Shown in pieces: positions 40,089 to 49,265 of a DNA stretch of 64,000 bases. Positions within the stretch are counted from its first letter, which is position 1, and every line of letters begins with the position of its first letter. Below the pieces are notes generated by a model that had not been told where the DNA came from, did no database searches, and worked only from the letters and a program-made list of their open reading frames with translations. Source of the DNA: Lentzea alba (GTDB lineage Bacteria > Actinomycetota > Actinomycetes > Mycobacteriales > Pseudonocardiaceae); assembly GCF_011067745.1 (NCBI RefSeq), contig NZ_JAAMPJ010000013.1, positions 124,001-188,000 on the forward strand, in the 5' to 3' direction. The position numbers and the translations under genes are program-made.

Positions 40089-40988
40089 ATGGGCAAGCAC
40101 CACAACGACGGTCGCAGGGGCAAGGCGATCGCGGCAGGCATCGGTCTCGTCGCCGTCGTGATCACCGCGACGACCTTCACCGCGAGCCAGGCCGCACAGG
40201 ACGACCGTGCGAATCCCGCGCAGGCCACAGAAACGTTGCGGCAGAAGGCTTCCATCACCGGCACCGCGTGGGCCGTCGACCCCGCCACGAACGAGGTCCT
40301 CGTCACCGCCGACAGCACCGTGACCGGAGCGCGCTGGGACACGCTCGAGGCCACGGTGAAGTCCATGGGCTCCAAGGTGAAGCTCCAACGCACGGAGGGC
40401 ACCTTCCGGTTGTTCGCGGAAGGCGGCGACGCCATCTTCGCGGGGAACAGCCGGTGTTCGCTGGGCTTCAACGTCGTCACCAACGACAACCGTCCCGCCA
40501 TCCTCACCGCGGGCCACTGCACGGCCGCCGGACGGCAGTTCTCCCTGACCGCCGGCGGAAGGGCGGCGGCCACCGTGGCCAGGTCCACCTTCCCCGGCAA
40601 CGGCGACTTCGCCCTGCTGACCTACAACAACCGCAACACCAACGCGCCCAGCGAGGTCGACACCGGCAACGGCACGGTCCAGATCCGGCGCGCGGCCGAG
40701 GCACAGGTCGGCCGGCAGGTGCAGCGGATGGGCAGCACGACCGGCCTGCGCTCCGGCCGCGTCACCGGTCTCAACGCCACGGTGAACTACCCGGAGGGCG
40801 CGGTGACCGGCCTGATCCAGACGACCGTGTGCGCGGAAGGCGGCGACAGCGGCGGCCCGATGTTCGCCCGCAACGGCGACGCGATCGGCCTGACCTCCGG
40901 CGGCAGCGGCGACTGCCGGCGCGGCGGCGTGACGTTCTTCCAGCCGGTCACGAAGGCCCTGGCAGCCGTAGGCGCCCGCATCGGCTGA
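40089..40988 (+). CDS. Secreted S1 family serine protease
   Basis: A 299-residue chymotrypsin-fold protease. A signal peptide (about 10-37) follows a basic MGKHHNDGRRGK start; a short propeptide (about 38-115) precedes the mature domain. The triad is visible as His in LTAGHC, Asp in GNGDFALL and Ser in GDSGGPMF, with cysteines placed as in streptogrisin/alpha-lytic-type enzymes. It degrades extracellular protein. The 217 bases before it show no convincing regulatory motif. A 55-base perfect palindrome lies 32 bases after the stop. Confidence 0.92.
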   Translation: MGKHHNDGRRGKAIAAGIGLVAVVITATTFTASQAAQDDRANPAQATETLRQKASITGTAWAVDPATNEVLVTADSTVTGARWDTLEATVKSMGSKVKLQRTEGTFRLFAEGGDAIFAGNSRCSLGFNVVTNDNRPAILTAGHCTAAGRQFSLTAGGRAAATVARSTFPGNGDFALLTYNNRNTNAPSEVDTGNGTVQIRRAAEAQVGRQVQRMGSTTGLRSGRVTGLNATVNYPEGAVTGLIQTTVCAEGGDSGGPMFARNGDAIGLTSGGSGDCRRGGVTFFQPVTKALAAVGARIG

Positions 40989-41020
40989 CCCCACCCCGCC
41001 CGATTCGTCCGGTAAAAGAG

Positions 41021-41075
41021 GTTGATGAGGGGAGCTTTCATAAACCTGAGGTTTATGAAAGCTCCCCTCATCAAC
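41021..41075. terminator. 55-base perfect palindrome (26-bp stem, 3-base loop)
   Basis: The 26 bases at 41021-41046 are exactly complementary to 41050-41075 with only TGA between them. The element fills the gap between the protease gene and the convergent LLM gene, so a bidirectional terminator is the simplest role. Stem perfection and AT-rich parts are unusual for this GC-rich window, and it might be a mobile or dispersed palindrome. Confidence 0.75.
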
Positions 41076-41081
41076 AACGTG

Positions 41082-42086
41082 TCAGGCTGGGTGCCAGCCC
41101 AGTTCCGGGCCCAGTTTGGTGGCGATGTCGGTGAGGATCTGGACGTAGTCCTCGTGGGCGAAGCTGAACGGGAGGGCGAACGCCACCTCGTCCACCTCCT
41201 GGAAGGCGAGGTGCGCGTACAGCTGTTCGGCGATCTCCGCGGAGGTGCCGATCAGGTCGCGGGCGAACATGAACCGGCGCGGCCCCACCGGTGCTCCGGT
41301 GCGGGCCGTGCGCTGGTCCACGTAGTCCTGGTACTTCGCGCGCTGCTCCGGCGTGGCCGAGTCGGTGGGGATCACCACCAGACCCTGCGAGACCCGGCCG
41401 CCGCCGTGCTCCCGGAACGTCCGGATGTGCGACTGCTGGATCTCGGCGAAGTCCTCCGACTGCTCGGCCTGGACCACATTGCTGCACAACAGGTTCAGCC
41501 CGTGCTCGCCGGCCCATTTCGCGGACCGCAGGCTGCCGCCGCCGTACCACATCCGCTCGCTCAGGCCCGGCGAGTGCGGCTGCACGCGGTCCGAGAACAC
41601 CTCGATGCCCTCGGTGCCGCTGAAGCCCGTGGCCTTCTCGCCGCGCACGAACCCCAGCAACCGCTGCAGCCGGTCGTAGCTGAAGTCCTCCACGTCCGCG
41701 GTCTGCGGGTAGAGCGCGTGTTTGACCTCGTCGTAACGCATCGGCGGCCCGACGCTGACGCCGGGGTTGAGGCGACCGCCGGACAGCACGTCGACGGTCG
41801 CCAGGTCCTCCGCGAGCCGCAGCGGGTTCTCCCAGCCCAGCGGGATGACCGCGGTGCCGAGGCTGATCCGGCTGGTCCGCTGGGAGGCGGCGGCCAGGAT
41901 CGCGATCGGCGAGGAGATTCCGAACTGCAGGTGCCGGTGCCGCACCCACGCGCTGTCGAACCCGAGCTCCTCACCGAGCGCGATGACGTCCAGCGTGGTC
42001 CGGTGACCCGCGCCCGGATCGTGCTCGTCGAACAGCCCGATGGTGAGAAAACCCAGCTTCCGCAACGGCTCTGACTTCCGCGGCAC
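41082..42086 (-). CDS. LLM class flavin-dependent oxidoreductase
   Basis: A 334-residue luciferase-like monooxygenase fold (TLDVIALGEELGFDSAWVRH, LGTAVIPLGWENPLRLAEDL, VDVLSGGRLNPGVSVG). Such enzymes use reduced FMN or F420; the cofactor and substrate are not clear here. GTG at 42086 is preferred because GGAGG lies just before it; a TTG at 42104 is an alternative. The stop is seven bases from the big palindrome. Confidence 0.88.
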   Translation of the reverse strand: MPRKSEPLRKLGFLTIGLFDEHDPGAGHRTTLDVIALGEELGFDSAWVRHRHLQFGISSPIAILAAASQRTSRISLGTAVIPLGWENPLRLAEDLATVDVLSGGRLNPGVSVGPPMRYDEVKHALYPQTADVEDFSYDRLQRLLGFVRGEKATGFSGTEGIEVFSDRVQPHSPGLSERMWYGGGSLRSAKWAGEHGLNLLCSNVVQAEQSEDFAEIQQSHIRTFREHGGGRVSQGLVVIPTDSATPEQRAKYQDYVDQRTARTGAPVGPRRFMFARDLIGTSAEIAEQLYAHLAFQEVDEVAFALPFSFAHEDYVQILTDIATKLGPELGWHPA

Positions 42087-42157
42087 GGAACCTCCTCGAA
42101 TCAAGTCTCCCTTCCGAGTTTAGGTGACATCTCAACTAGGTCCACATCGTGGAACGG

Positions 42158-44896
42158 TCAGGACGTCGCGAAGGTCACCGAGAACGTCGCCTTCTGGGCG
42201 TGCAGCCGGTACTGCGGCAGCACGCCCGGTCCGCACGACGCCGTGCCGAGGCCGTGCTGGGCGAGGTCGAGGTTCAGGTACACGTGCTCGCGCGGCTGGA
42301 GATCGTCGGTGTGCCGCGCGGCGTCGAGGTCCTCGCTGGTCCAGCGGCGGGCGGTGAAGTCGAACACCGGCTCGCCCTCGATCCTCAGGTCGCCGATCCG
42401 CAACCAGCGGGCGTCCGCGCGGTTGCCGTTCTCCTGCGGGAACACGTACGGCGTCTGCAGTCCGTCCACAGTGGACGTGAAACGGCCGATCCTGGCCGCC
42501 TGACGGCTGTCCGCGTACGCCTCACCGGGCCCGGCGCCGAACCACTCGACGGTGTCGAGGGTCGCCGGCAGGGCCAGGCGCAGACCGAGCCGGGGCAGCG
42601 TGCACGGCCACTCGCCGTCCGGGGTCACCGTGAGCCGCAACCGCAGGCGGTCGCCGTCGGCGGTCCAGTGGTAGTCCGCGAACATGCCGAAACCCCAGCT
42701 GGGCGGTGCCACCCGCGTCCGGACGACCAGCGCGGCGTCCTGGACGTCGACCTCGATGACGCGGTGCTGCAGGCGGTGCAGGCCCGCGTCGCGCCAGGCG
42801 CGTTCCTCGGGGTGGTCCGAGCCCCGGTCGTTGTCGGTCGGGGCCCGCCACAGGTCGAGTCGAGGGCCGTCGACCGGATGCTCGCCGAGCCTCGTGAGCA
42901 GGCCGGTCGCCGGGTCGAACTCGCCGGGGCCGAGCCACAGCACGTCACCCACGCCGACGAGTTCCACGCCACCGATCGGCGTGACCGGCGCAGCTTCCAT
43001 GATCGAGATCTGACCCCAGGCGACGACGTGACCGGCATCGGCCCAGCTCGTGGCCTCGGCCAGGGAGGCGCGCACGGTCAGCCAGCCTTCTCCCGGCGCG
43101 GCGGCCAGCGCGGGCAGTGGGACGTCCGCGTGCTGCCTGGCGGCCACCGACGGCACGTCGAGCGCGCCCGACGCGACCTCCTCGCCGTCGACCTCGTGGA
43201 TCCAGTCGAACCGCAGGTGGTCGAGCGAACCGTGGTCGTAGTGGCTGGCGATCCGGATTCCGGACGCCGTCCCGGTGATCCGCACCGGCTCGAAGACCTT
43301 GGCGAACTCCAGCAGCCCCGGCGAGGGCGTCCGGTCAGGGAACACCAGGCCGTCGATCACGAAGTTGCCGTCGTGCAACGGCTCGCCGAAGTCACCGCCG
43401 TAAGCGAAGTGACCGTCGCGCTCCAGCCCGTGGTCGATCCACTCCCAGATGAACCCGCCCTGCACGGTCCGGTGCCGCTCGAACAGCTCGCGGTACTCCA
43501 GCATCCCGCCCGGCCCGTTGCCCATCGCGTGCGCGAACTCGCACAGCACGAACGGAATTCCGTGCCTGCGCTCCTGCCCGATGTGGTCGACCTCCTCGGG
43601 TGAGGCGTACATGCGGCTGTACACGTCGACGTACTCGCAGTCGAAGTCGCCCTCGTAGTGCACCGGGCGGGACGGGTCGCGGTCGCGGGTCCACTCGGCC
43701 ATCGCGGCGAGGTTGCGGCCGGTGTGGGACTCGTTGCCGAGCGACCACAACACGATCGACGGGTGGTTCTTGTCCCGCTCCACCATCCGGCGCATGCGGT
43801 CCACATAGGACTCCGCCCAGCGCGGGTCGTCACTGGGGTTGCCGGCCCAGCCCAGCTCGCCGAACCCGTGCGTCTCCAGGTCGCACTCGTCGATCACCCA
43901 CAGGCCGTACTCGTCGCACAGCTGCAGGAAGTACGGGTCCGGCGGGTAGTGGCTGGTGCGCACGGCGTTCACGTTGTGCTGCTTCATCAACAGCACGTCC
44001 GCGAGCGCGGTCTCGCGAGGCACCGCACGGCCGAACTTCGGGTGGTGCTCGTGCCGGTTCACGCCGCGGAACACGACCCGCGCGCCGTTGATCGTGAGCA
44101 CGCCGTCCTCGATCGCGACGGTCCGGAACCCGATGCGCACCGGCACCCGTTCGACCTCGGTGTGCACGAAACCGTCGTACAACCGCGGTCGTTCCGCGCT
44201 CCACGGCTCCACCGGCACTTCGGCGACCTCACCGGCGGGCAGCGACTCGACGCCCAGCTCGGGCACGGTGATCAGCAGGTCAGCGCCCTCGACCGACAGC
44301 GTGCCCGTGCCGGAGACGTGGTCGTAGGAGGCGTGCACCTGGTAGTCCGCGACACCGCCGCGCGGCCGGGACATCAACGTGACCGCGCGGAAGATCCCGG
44401 ACATCCACCACATGTCCTGGTCTTCGAGGTAGCTGCCGGACGACCACTGGTGCACGCGCACGGTCAGCACGTTCCCGGACGGGCGGAGCAGGTGCCCCAC
44501 CTCGAACTCCGTCGGCAGCCTGCTGCCGCGGGTGATGCCGAGTTCGGTGTCGTTGAGCCAGACCCGTCCGCACGAGTCGATGCCGTCGAACCGCAGTGCC
44601 GCCGGCTCGTCCGGCCAGTTCTCCGGCAGGTCGAACACCAGCCGGTAGTCGCCCGTCGGGTTCTCGCTCGGCACGAAGGGCGGCTCGACCGGGAACGGGT
44701 ACTTCACGTTCGTGTACGCGGGCGAACCATGGCCCTGCAGTTGCCAGTGCCCCGGCACGGTGATGGTGCCCCAGTCACCTTCGTCGAGGCGGAAGTCCCA
44801 GGTCCCGTTCAGCGACAACGAGGGCGCGTCGGAGGTGAAGAACGCACGCGGCGGCAGCGCGCCGGTGCCGGGATCGATTTCCTCGATGTACGACAA
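42158..44896 (-). CDS. lacZ: GH2 beta-galactosidase (LacZ-like)
   Basis: A 912-residue GH2 enzyme with N-terminal sugar-binding domain, Ig-like domain, TIM barrel and C-terminal Bgal_small_N region. NRHEHHPKFGRAV, acid/base Glu in LWSLGNESH and nucleophile region FVLCEFAHAMGNGPG are intact. No signal peptide is seen, so it is cytoplasmic. TTG 44896 is chosen for its spacing from AGAAGGG; TTG 44905 is nearly as good. Two tandem LacI-type palindromes lie 40 bases upstream and the lacI-like gene precedes it on the same strand. Confidence 0.92.
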   Translation of the reverse strand: MSYIEEIDPGTGALPPRAFFTSDAPSLSLNGTWDFRLDEGDWGTITVPGHWQLQGHGSPAYTNVKYPFPVEPPFVPSENPTGDYRLVFDLPENWPDEPAALRFDGIDSCGRVWLNDTELGITRGSRLPTEFEVGHLLRPSGNVLTVRVHQWSSGSYLEDQDMWWMSGIFRAVTLMSRPRGGVADYQVHASYDHVSGTGTLSVEGADLLITVPELGVESLPAGEVAEVPVEPWSAERPRLYDGFVHTEVERVPVRIGFRTVAIEDGVLTINGARVVFRGVNRHEHHPKFGRAVPRETALADVLLMKQHNVNAVRTSHYPPDPYFLQLCDEYGLWVIDECDLETHGFGELGWAGNPSDDPRWAESYVDRMRRMVERDKNHPSIVLWSLGNESHTGRNLAAMAEWTRDRDPSRPVHYEGDFDCEYVDVYSRMYASPEEVDHIGQERRHGIPFVLCEFAHAMGNGPGGMLEYRELFERHRTVQGGFIWEWIDHGLERDGHFAYGGDFGEPLHDGNFVIDGLVFPDRTPSPGLLEFAKVFEPVRITGTASGIRIASHYDHGSLDHLRFDWIHEVDGEEVASGALDVPSVAARQHADVPLPALAAAPGEGWLTVRASLAEATSWADAGHVVAWGQISIMEAAPVTPIGGVELVGVGDVLWLGPGEFDPATGLLTRLGEHPVDGPRLDLWRAPTDNDRGSDHPEERAWRDAGLHRLQHRVIEVDVQDAALVVRTRVAPPSWGFGMFADYHWTADGDRLRLRLTVTPDGEWPCTLPRLGLRLALPATLDTVEWFGAGPGEAYADSRQAARIGRFTSTVDGLQTPYVFPQENGNRADARWLRIGDLRIEGEPVFDFTARRWTSEDLDAARHTDDLQPREHVYLNLDLAQHGLGTASCGPGVLPQYRLHAQKATFSVTFATS

Positions 44897-44935
44897 GATG
44901 CCCAACCCTTCTGCGGCTCATCCTCCGAAGCGCCC

Positions 44936-44959
44936 GTGAACGTTCCCGTGAACGTTCAC
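44936..44959. promoter_or_regulatory. Tandem LacI-family operators
   Basis: GTGAACGTTCAC at 44948-44959 is a perfect 12-bp palindrome with the central CG typical of LacI-family sites. GTGAACGTTCCC at 44936-44947 abuts it directly with one altered base. They lie between lacI and the beta-galactosidase gene. Confidence 0.85.
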
Positions 44960-45004
44960 GGCCTTGCTCGAAGCATGGGCCGAATCGAGGGGGAGTGTCA
45001 AGGT

Positions 45005-45994
45005 TCAGGCGGAGTTGCGGACCAGCAGAACTGCGTTGACCTGCAGTTCCTCTGGCGGCAACTGGGCGTCGCCCGCCAGCAGCCTGCCCGCCTGCTCGAT
45101 CGCGAGCGCGCCGATCCGGGTGGTGTCGAGCGCGACGCTCGTGAGCGCCGGGTCGACGACCGTGCCGAGCTGGAGCCCGTCGAACCCGACCACGGCGAGG
45201 TCCTTCGGCACGACCAGGCCCAGCCGCCGCGCGGCCCGGAGCGCGCCGATCGCCACGACGTCGTTGTAGGTGAACACCGCGGTCAGATCGGGATGCTCGG
45301 CGAGCAGCTCGGTCAACGCCTCGGCGCCACCGTCGACCGACTGCGCGGTGTGACCGACCACCGTGGCGTCGAGCCCGTGACCGGTCATCGCGTCGGTGAA
45401 CCAGACGCGGCGCAGGCTGGGGCTGGGCTTGACGCGGCTGACGTGGTCGAGCATGCCGATCCTGCGGTGCCCCGCGGCGACGAGGTGGTCGACGGCCTCG
45501 TGGACACCCTTCTCGCCGTCGATGTGAATCGAGCTGAAGCGCGGCGTCTGGTGGTCACGACCGATCAGCACGACGGGCATGCCGCTGAGGTGCTGGTCGA
45601 GCTCGGCCTCGGCCAGGCTGAAGTAGCCGACCACGGCGTCCACCTGGGACACGACGACCTCGATCGTGCGGCGTTCCTCGTCGGTGCTGTCGGCGGTGTC
45701 GTACACGATCACGTGCCAGCCACGTGCGCGCGCGGCCTCCAACGCACCGTGCGCGACCTCGGTGAAGAAGGGGTTCAACAGGTCGGGGATCACGAGACCG
45801 ATCGTGGTGCTGTCCTGCCGCACGAGCCCGCGGGCGAACCGGCTGGGCCGGTAGCCCAGCTCGCGCGCGGCGTCCAGCACCCGCTGCTTGGTGCTGCTGT
45901 CGATCTCGCCCTTGTCGTTGAGAGCCCGCGACACGGTCTGCCGCGAGACCCCGGCGGTCCGCGCGACGTCGTTGATCGTGACGCGCTTGCCCAT
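45005..45994 (-). CDS. LacI family transcriptional regulator
   Basis: A 329-residue LacI protein: helix-turn-helix and hinge at the N-terminus (TINDVARTAGVSRQTVSRAL, ELGYRPSRFARGL) and a periplasmic-binding-type effector domain (TTIGLVIPDLLNPFF, VFTYNDVVAIGALRA). It lies directly before the beta-galactosidase gene with the palindromes between, so it is its repressor. ATG 45994 has GAGAGG at good spacing; a GTG at 46000 would overlap the dgdR stop as GTGA. Either way, it is tightly joined to the LysR gene upstream. Confidence 0.93.
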   Translation of the reverse strand: MGKRVTINDVARTAGVSRQTVSRALNDKGEIDSSTKQRVLDAARELGYRPSRFARGLVRQDSTTIGLVIPDLLNPFFTEVAHGALEAARARGWHVIVYDTADSTDEERRTIEVVVSQVDAVVGYFSLAEAELDQHLSGMPVVLIGRDHQTPRFSSIHIDGEKGVHEAVDHLVAAGHRRIGMLDHVSRVKPSPSLRRVWFTDAMTGHGLDATVVGHTAQSVDGGAEALTELLAEHPDLTAVFTYNDVVAIGALRAARRLGLVVPKDLAVVGFDGLQLGTVVDPALTSVALDTTRIGALAIEQAGRLLAGDAQLPPEELQVNAVLLVRNSA

Positions 45995-45996
45995 GA

Positions 45997-46866
45997 TCAC
46001 CTCTCGTCCGATTGCGACAGGGTATGCAGAGCGTCAAGTACCACTGTGATCGCCGCGCGCGAATCCCGCCGCACCGCCGCGGTGATCCTCCGCGTCACCG
46101 GCAGCTCCCGCGTCACCACGTCGAACCGCCGGTCGACGGCCAGCGCGGGCAGCACCGCGACCGCCAGACCCGCCTCGACGTGTTTCAGAGTCAGCATGTA
46201 GTTGCTAAAACGACCGACCACTCGCGGTTCGAACCCCGCCTGCCGGCACAGTCGCGTGGCCAGGTTCGCCATGTAGGAACCGGGGATGTCGAACGCCCAC
46301 GGCTCGTCCTTGCACGCCGCGATGTCGTTCTTCGGCTGACCGGGCGGCGTGACCAGCACGATCGGGTCCGCGCCCAGCGGCACGACGTCGATGTCGCGCG
46401 GCACCGGCAGTTCGACGAAGTCGGTGGTCGTGATGATCACGTCGACCTCGCCGGCCAGCAGCGCGGGCATGCTGGCGTGCGGTTCGAGCTCGACCAGCTC
46501 GACCTCGAGGTGCGGGTGACCGAGGTGCTCGATCGCGGGCACGGCGAGGGTGTGGATCGAGCTCTGGAACGCGCCCAGCCGCACCCGGCCCGACGGCTCC
46601 TGGCTCAGCTCGCGCAGCTCGGCCTCGACGGCGTCCATCTGGTCGAGGATCGACCGCGCCCGCCGCGCCAGGATCACCCCGGCCGACGTCAGCCGCACCC
46701 GCCGCCCGGTGCGTTCGAGCAACTGGGTGCGGGTCTCGTTCTCCAGCACCGCGAGCTGCTGCGACACGCTCGAAGCACTCAGGTTCGCGGCCTGCGCCAC
46801 GGCCCGCACGGTGCCCAGCGCGTCGAGCTGGCTGAGCAGGCGCAGGCGCCACGGGTTCAGCGTCAT
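45997..46866 (-). CDS. dgdR: LysR family regulator, DgdR-like
   Basis: A 289-residue LysR protein: winged helix (LDALGTVRAVAQAANLSASSVSQQLAVLE is its region, about residues 11-40) and a C-terminal effector domain. It is divergent from the dialkylglycine decarboxylase gene dgdA with a 25-bp ATTTCCG-N11-CGGAAAT box between, the classic LysR layout, and DgdR is the known local regulator of dgdA in other bacteria. Extension upstream to 46923 would cross the promoter, so ATG 46866 is chosen. The lacI-like gene follows with essentially no gap. Confidence 0.88.
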   Translation of the reverse strand: MTLNPWRLRLLSQLDALGTVRAVAQAANLSASSVSQQLAVLENETRTQLLERTGRRVRLTSAGVILARRARSILDQMDAVEAELRELSQEPSGRVRLGAFQSSIHTLAVPAIEHLGHPHLEVELVELEPHASMPALLAGEVDVIITTTDFVELPVPRDIDVVPLGADPIVLVTPPGQPKNDIAACKDEPWAFDIPGSYMANLATRLCRQAGFEPRVVGRFSNYMLTLKHVEAGLAVAVLPALAVDRRFDVVTRELPVTRRITAAVRRDSRAAITVVLDALHTLSQSDER

Positions 46867-46876
46867 GTTGTTAAGT

Positions 46877-46901
46877 ATTTCCGAACAGCGAGCGCGGAAA
46901 T
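46877..46901. promoter_or_regulatory. LysR box in the dgdR/dgdA divergent promoter
   Basis: ATTTCCG at 46877-46883 and CGGAAAT at 46895-46901 are perfect inverted arms with an 11-base spacer, fitting T-N11-A. TAGCGT at 46931-46936 ends seven bases before the dgdA ATG, which lacks a ribosome binding site, so dgdA may be leaderless. Confidence 0.8.
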
Positions 46902-46943
46902 GTGAGATGGACCCGACGCTCACTCGTTCGTAGCGTTCTGGCC

Positions 46944-48173
46944 ATGGACACCTTCTGGGACGACGTCGACCGCCACCTGGTCCGCTACGGCGGAACGTTC
47001 ACGCGCGAGATCATCGACAGCGCGTCGGGGAGCTTCCTGTTCACCGAGGACGGCCGCCGCGTCCTGGACTTCACGTCCGGACAGATGAGCGCCATCCTCG
47101 GCCACTCGCACCCGCGCATCGTCGAGACCGTGCGGCGCCAGATCGCGAACCTCGACCACCTGTTCAGCGGCATGCTGAGCCGCCCGGTCGTGGACCTCGC
47201 CCGTCGGCTCGCCCAGACCCTGCCGCCGTCGTTGTCGAAGGTGCAGCTGCTCACGACCGGCGCCGAGTCGAACGAGGCCGCGCTGCGCATGGCCAAGCTC
47301 GTGACCGGCAAGCACGAGGTGGTCGCGTTCGCCCGCTCGTGGCACGGGATGACCGCGGCCGCCGCGGCCGCGACCTACAGCGCCGGGCGCAAGGGTTACG
47401 GGCCCGCGACGCCGGGCAACTTCGCGATTCCCGCGCCGACCGGTGACTGGCAGGCCCAGCTGGACCTGGCGTTCGACCTGATCGACGCGCAGTCCGTCGG
47501 CTCGCTGGCCGCGTGCATCGTCGAGCCGATCCTGAGCTCCGGCGGGATTCTCGAACCACCGTTGGGCTACTTCGCCGCGTTGCGGCAGAAATGCCGTGAA
47601 CGCGGGATGTTGCTGATCCTGGACGAGGCCCAGACCGGCCTGTGCCGCACGGGTACCTGGTACGCGTTCGAACGTGACGGCGTGGTGCCGGACATCCTGA
47701 CGCTGTCGAAGACCTTGGGTGCAGGCCTGCCGTTGGCCGCCGTGATCACGTCGGCGGAGATCGAGGAGGAGGCGCACGCCCGGAACTACCTGTTCTTCAC
47801 GACGCACGTGTCGGACCCGCTGGTCGCGGCCGTCGGCAACACCGTGCTGGACGTGCTCGTCGAGGAACGGCTGGACGAGAGGGCGGCCAAGCTGGGCGCG
47901 TTCCTGCGCAACGGGCTGGACGACATCGCGGCGAGGCACGACCTGGTGTCCGACGTGCGGGGGCGCGGTCTGCTGGTGGGACTGGAGATCGCGGACGAGT
48001 CGCTGAGCGCGCCGATCACCCAGAGGTGCCTGGATCTGGGACTGCACATGAACATCGTGCAGATCCCCGGCATGGGCGGGGTGTTCCGGATCGCGCCGCC
48101 GCTCACCGCGTCCGAAGAGGAACTGGCGCTCGGGCTGAGCATTCTCGACGAGGCGATCGGCACCGCCGGCTGA
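46944..48173 (+). CDS. dgdA: 2,2-dialkylglycine decarboxylase
   Basis: A 409-residue PLP enzyme of the class III aminotransferase family. The stretches LDFTSGQMSAILGHSHPRIV, LDHLFSGMLSRPVVDL, TTGAESNEAALRMAKLVTGK and the PLP lysine in TLSKTLGAGLPLAAV match dialkylglycine decarboxylase closely. It decarboxylates and transaminates 2,2-dialkylglycines such as 2-aminoisobutyrate, giving a ketone, CO2 and alanine from pyruvate. These amino acids occur in peptaibol antibiotics, a natural substrate source for a soil bacterium (inference). Confidence 0.93.
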   Translation: MDTFWDDVDRHLVRYGGTFTREIIDSASGSFLFTEDGRRVLDFTSGQMSAILGHSHPRIVETVRRQIANLDHLFSGMLSRPVVDLARRLAQTLPPSLSKVQLLTTGAESNEAALRMAKLVTGKHEVVAFARSWHGMTAAAAAATYSAGRKGYGPATPGNFAIPAPTGDWQAQLDLAFDLIDAQSVGSLAACIVEPILSSGGILEPPLGYFAALRQKCRERGMLLILDEAQTGLCRTGTWYAFERDGVVPDILTLSKTLGAGLPLAAVITSAEIEEEAHARNYLFFTTHVSDPLVAAVGNTVLDVLVEERLDERAAKLGAFLRNGLDDIAARHDLVSDVRGRGLLVGLEIADESLSAPITQRCLDLGLHMNIVQIPGMGGVFRIAPPLTASEEELALGLSILDEAIGTAG

Positions 48174-48242
48174 CCACTTGGCCAATCCGCTCGGTCGGAA
48201 GGTGGAGGCCACCCGGTCGGCACGGCTCGTACGATCACCGCC

Positions 48243-49265
48243 GTGGGGGACCTTCGCCTGAAACCGCTCCTGGAACCGTTGCTCGTCGCGGTGCTCTGCG
48301 GAGCTGTCTTCACGATCACCGGCCTGACCAGCGGTTTCGGCCGAGCCCTCTACGTGGGCGGTTCCGGAATCGTCGCACCGCCGGAACTCCTCACCCCATC
48401 GGTGCGGATCGCCGAGGTCACCGTGGTGCTGGCCTCGGCCTTCGTGCTCGCCTGGAAGTCACCGGCGCTGCGAGCCGCGGTGTGCATCGCGGCGTTGGCG
48501 CTGTTCAGCCTGCACGCCGCAGTCTTCCGGACGTCGTTCTACCTCAGCCGTTCCGACAGCGTCGTGCTCATCCTGATGCTCGGTGCCATCGGGGTCGGCG
48601 GCGGCGTGCTGCTGCGGATGCGGGAGCGGTCACGGGCGGCGCTGGCGGTTGCGGCCGAGGAGCGGGCCCGGCGAGACGAACGCCTGGACATGGCACGTGA
48701 GCTGCACGACGTCGTGGCGCACCACGTCACGGGCATTCTGGTGCAGGCACAGGCGGCGCTCGTGGTGGCCGAGGAGGACAAGAGCAGGGCGTACGACTTT
48801 CTGCCGGGCATCGTCGACGGCGGCACGGACGCGTTGGGCGCAATGCGTGCGATGGTCCGGACGTTGCGGGACAACGGTGCCGCGACCGCGACCAGCGATC
48901 TGACCGCCGACCTGCACCAGCTCGTGGAGAAGTCCGGTCTGCCGGTGCGCACGAGCATCGAGCTGACCGAGGACGTGCGGCCGGAGCTGGGACGGTCGGT
49001 GCTCAGGCTGGTGCAGGAAGCGTTGACGAACACCCGGAAACACGCTCACGACGCGACGAACGTCGAGGTGGACGTGCGGCTCACGGCGTCAGCGGTGCTT
49101 CTGTCCGTTGTGGACAACGGCACCGCGCGACCGCCGCACTCGGGCGGGTTCGGGCTGGTGGGCATGCGGGAACGGGTGCACGAGCTGGGCGGGCGGTTCT
49201 TCGCGGGCGCCACCGGGGACGGCTGGCTGGTCACCGCCGAGCTGCCACTGGAGGTGCGGGTGTGA
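48243..49265 (+). CDS. NarL-type sensor histidine kinase
   Basis: A 340-residue kinase with about four transmembrane helices (to residue 125), HisKA_3 domain with His155 in ARELHDVVAHHV, and HATPase domain (QEALTNTRKHAH, GGFGLVGMRERV). The signal is unknown. Unlike the kinase at 37032 it ends normally after the ATPase domain. GTG at 48243 is the start; the stop overlaps the response regulator by four bases. Confidence 0.9.
   Translation: MGDLRLKPLLEPLLVAVLCGAVFTITGLTSGFGRALYVGGSGIVAPPELLTPSVRIAEVTVVLASAFVLAWKSPALRAAVCIAALALFSLHAAVFRTSFYLSRSDSVVLILMLGAIGVGGGVLLRMRERSRAALAVAAEERARRDERLDMARELHDVVAHHVTGILVQAQAALVVAEEDKSRAYDFLPGIVDGGTDALGAMRAMVRTLRDNGAATATSDLTADLHQLVEKSGLPVRTSIELTEDVRPELGRSVLRLVQEALTNTRKHAHDATNVEVDVRLTASAVLLSVVDNGTARPPHSGGFGLVGMRERVHELGGRFFAGATGDGWLVTAELPLEVRV

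Noticed and set aside
43658..46201. 847-codon plus-strand frame across the beta-galactosidase and LacI genes
   Set aside because: It runs antisense through two well-supported genes and their operators, and has no recognisable domain.
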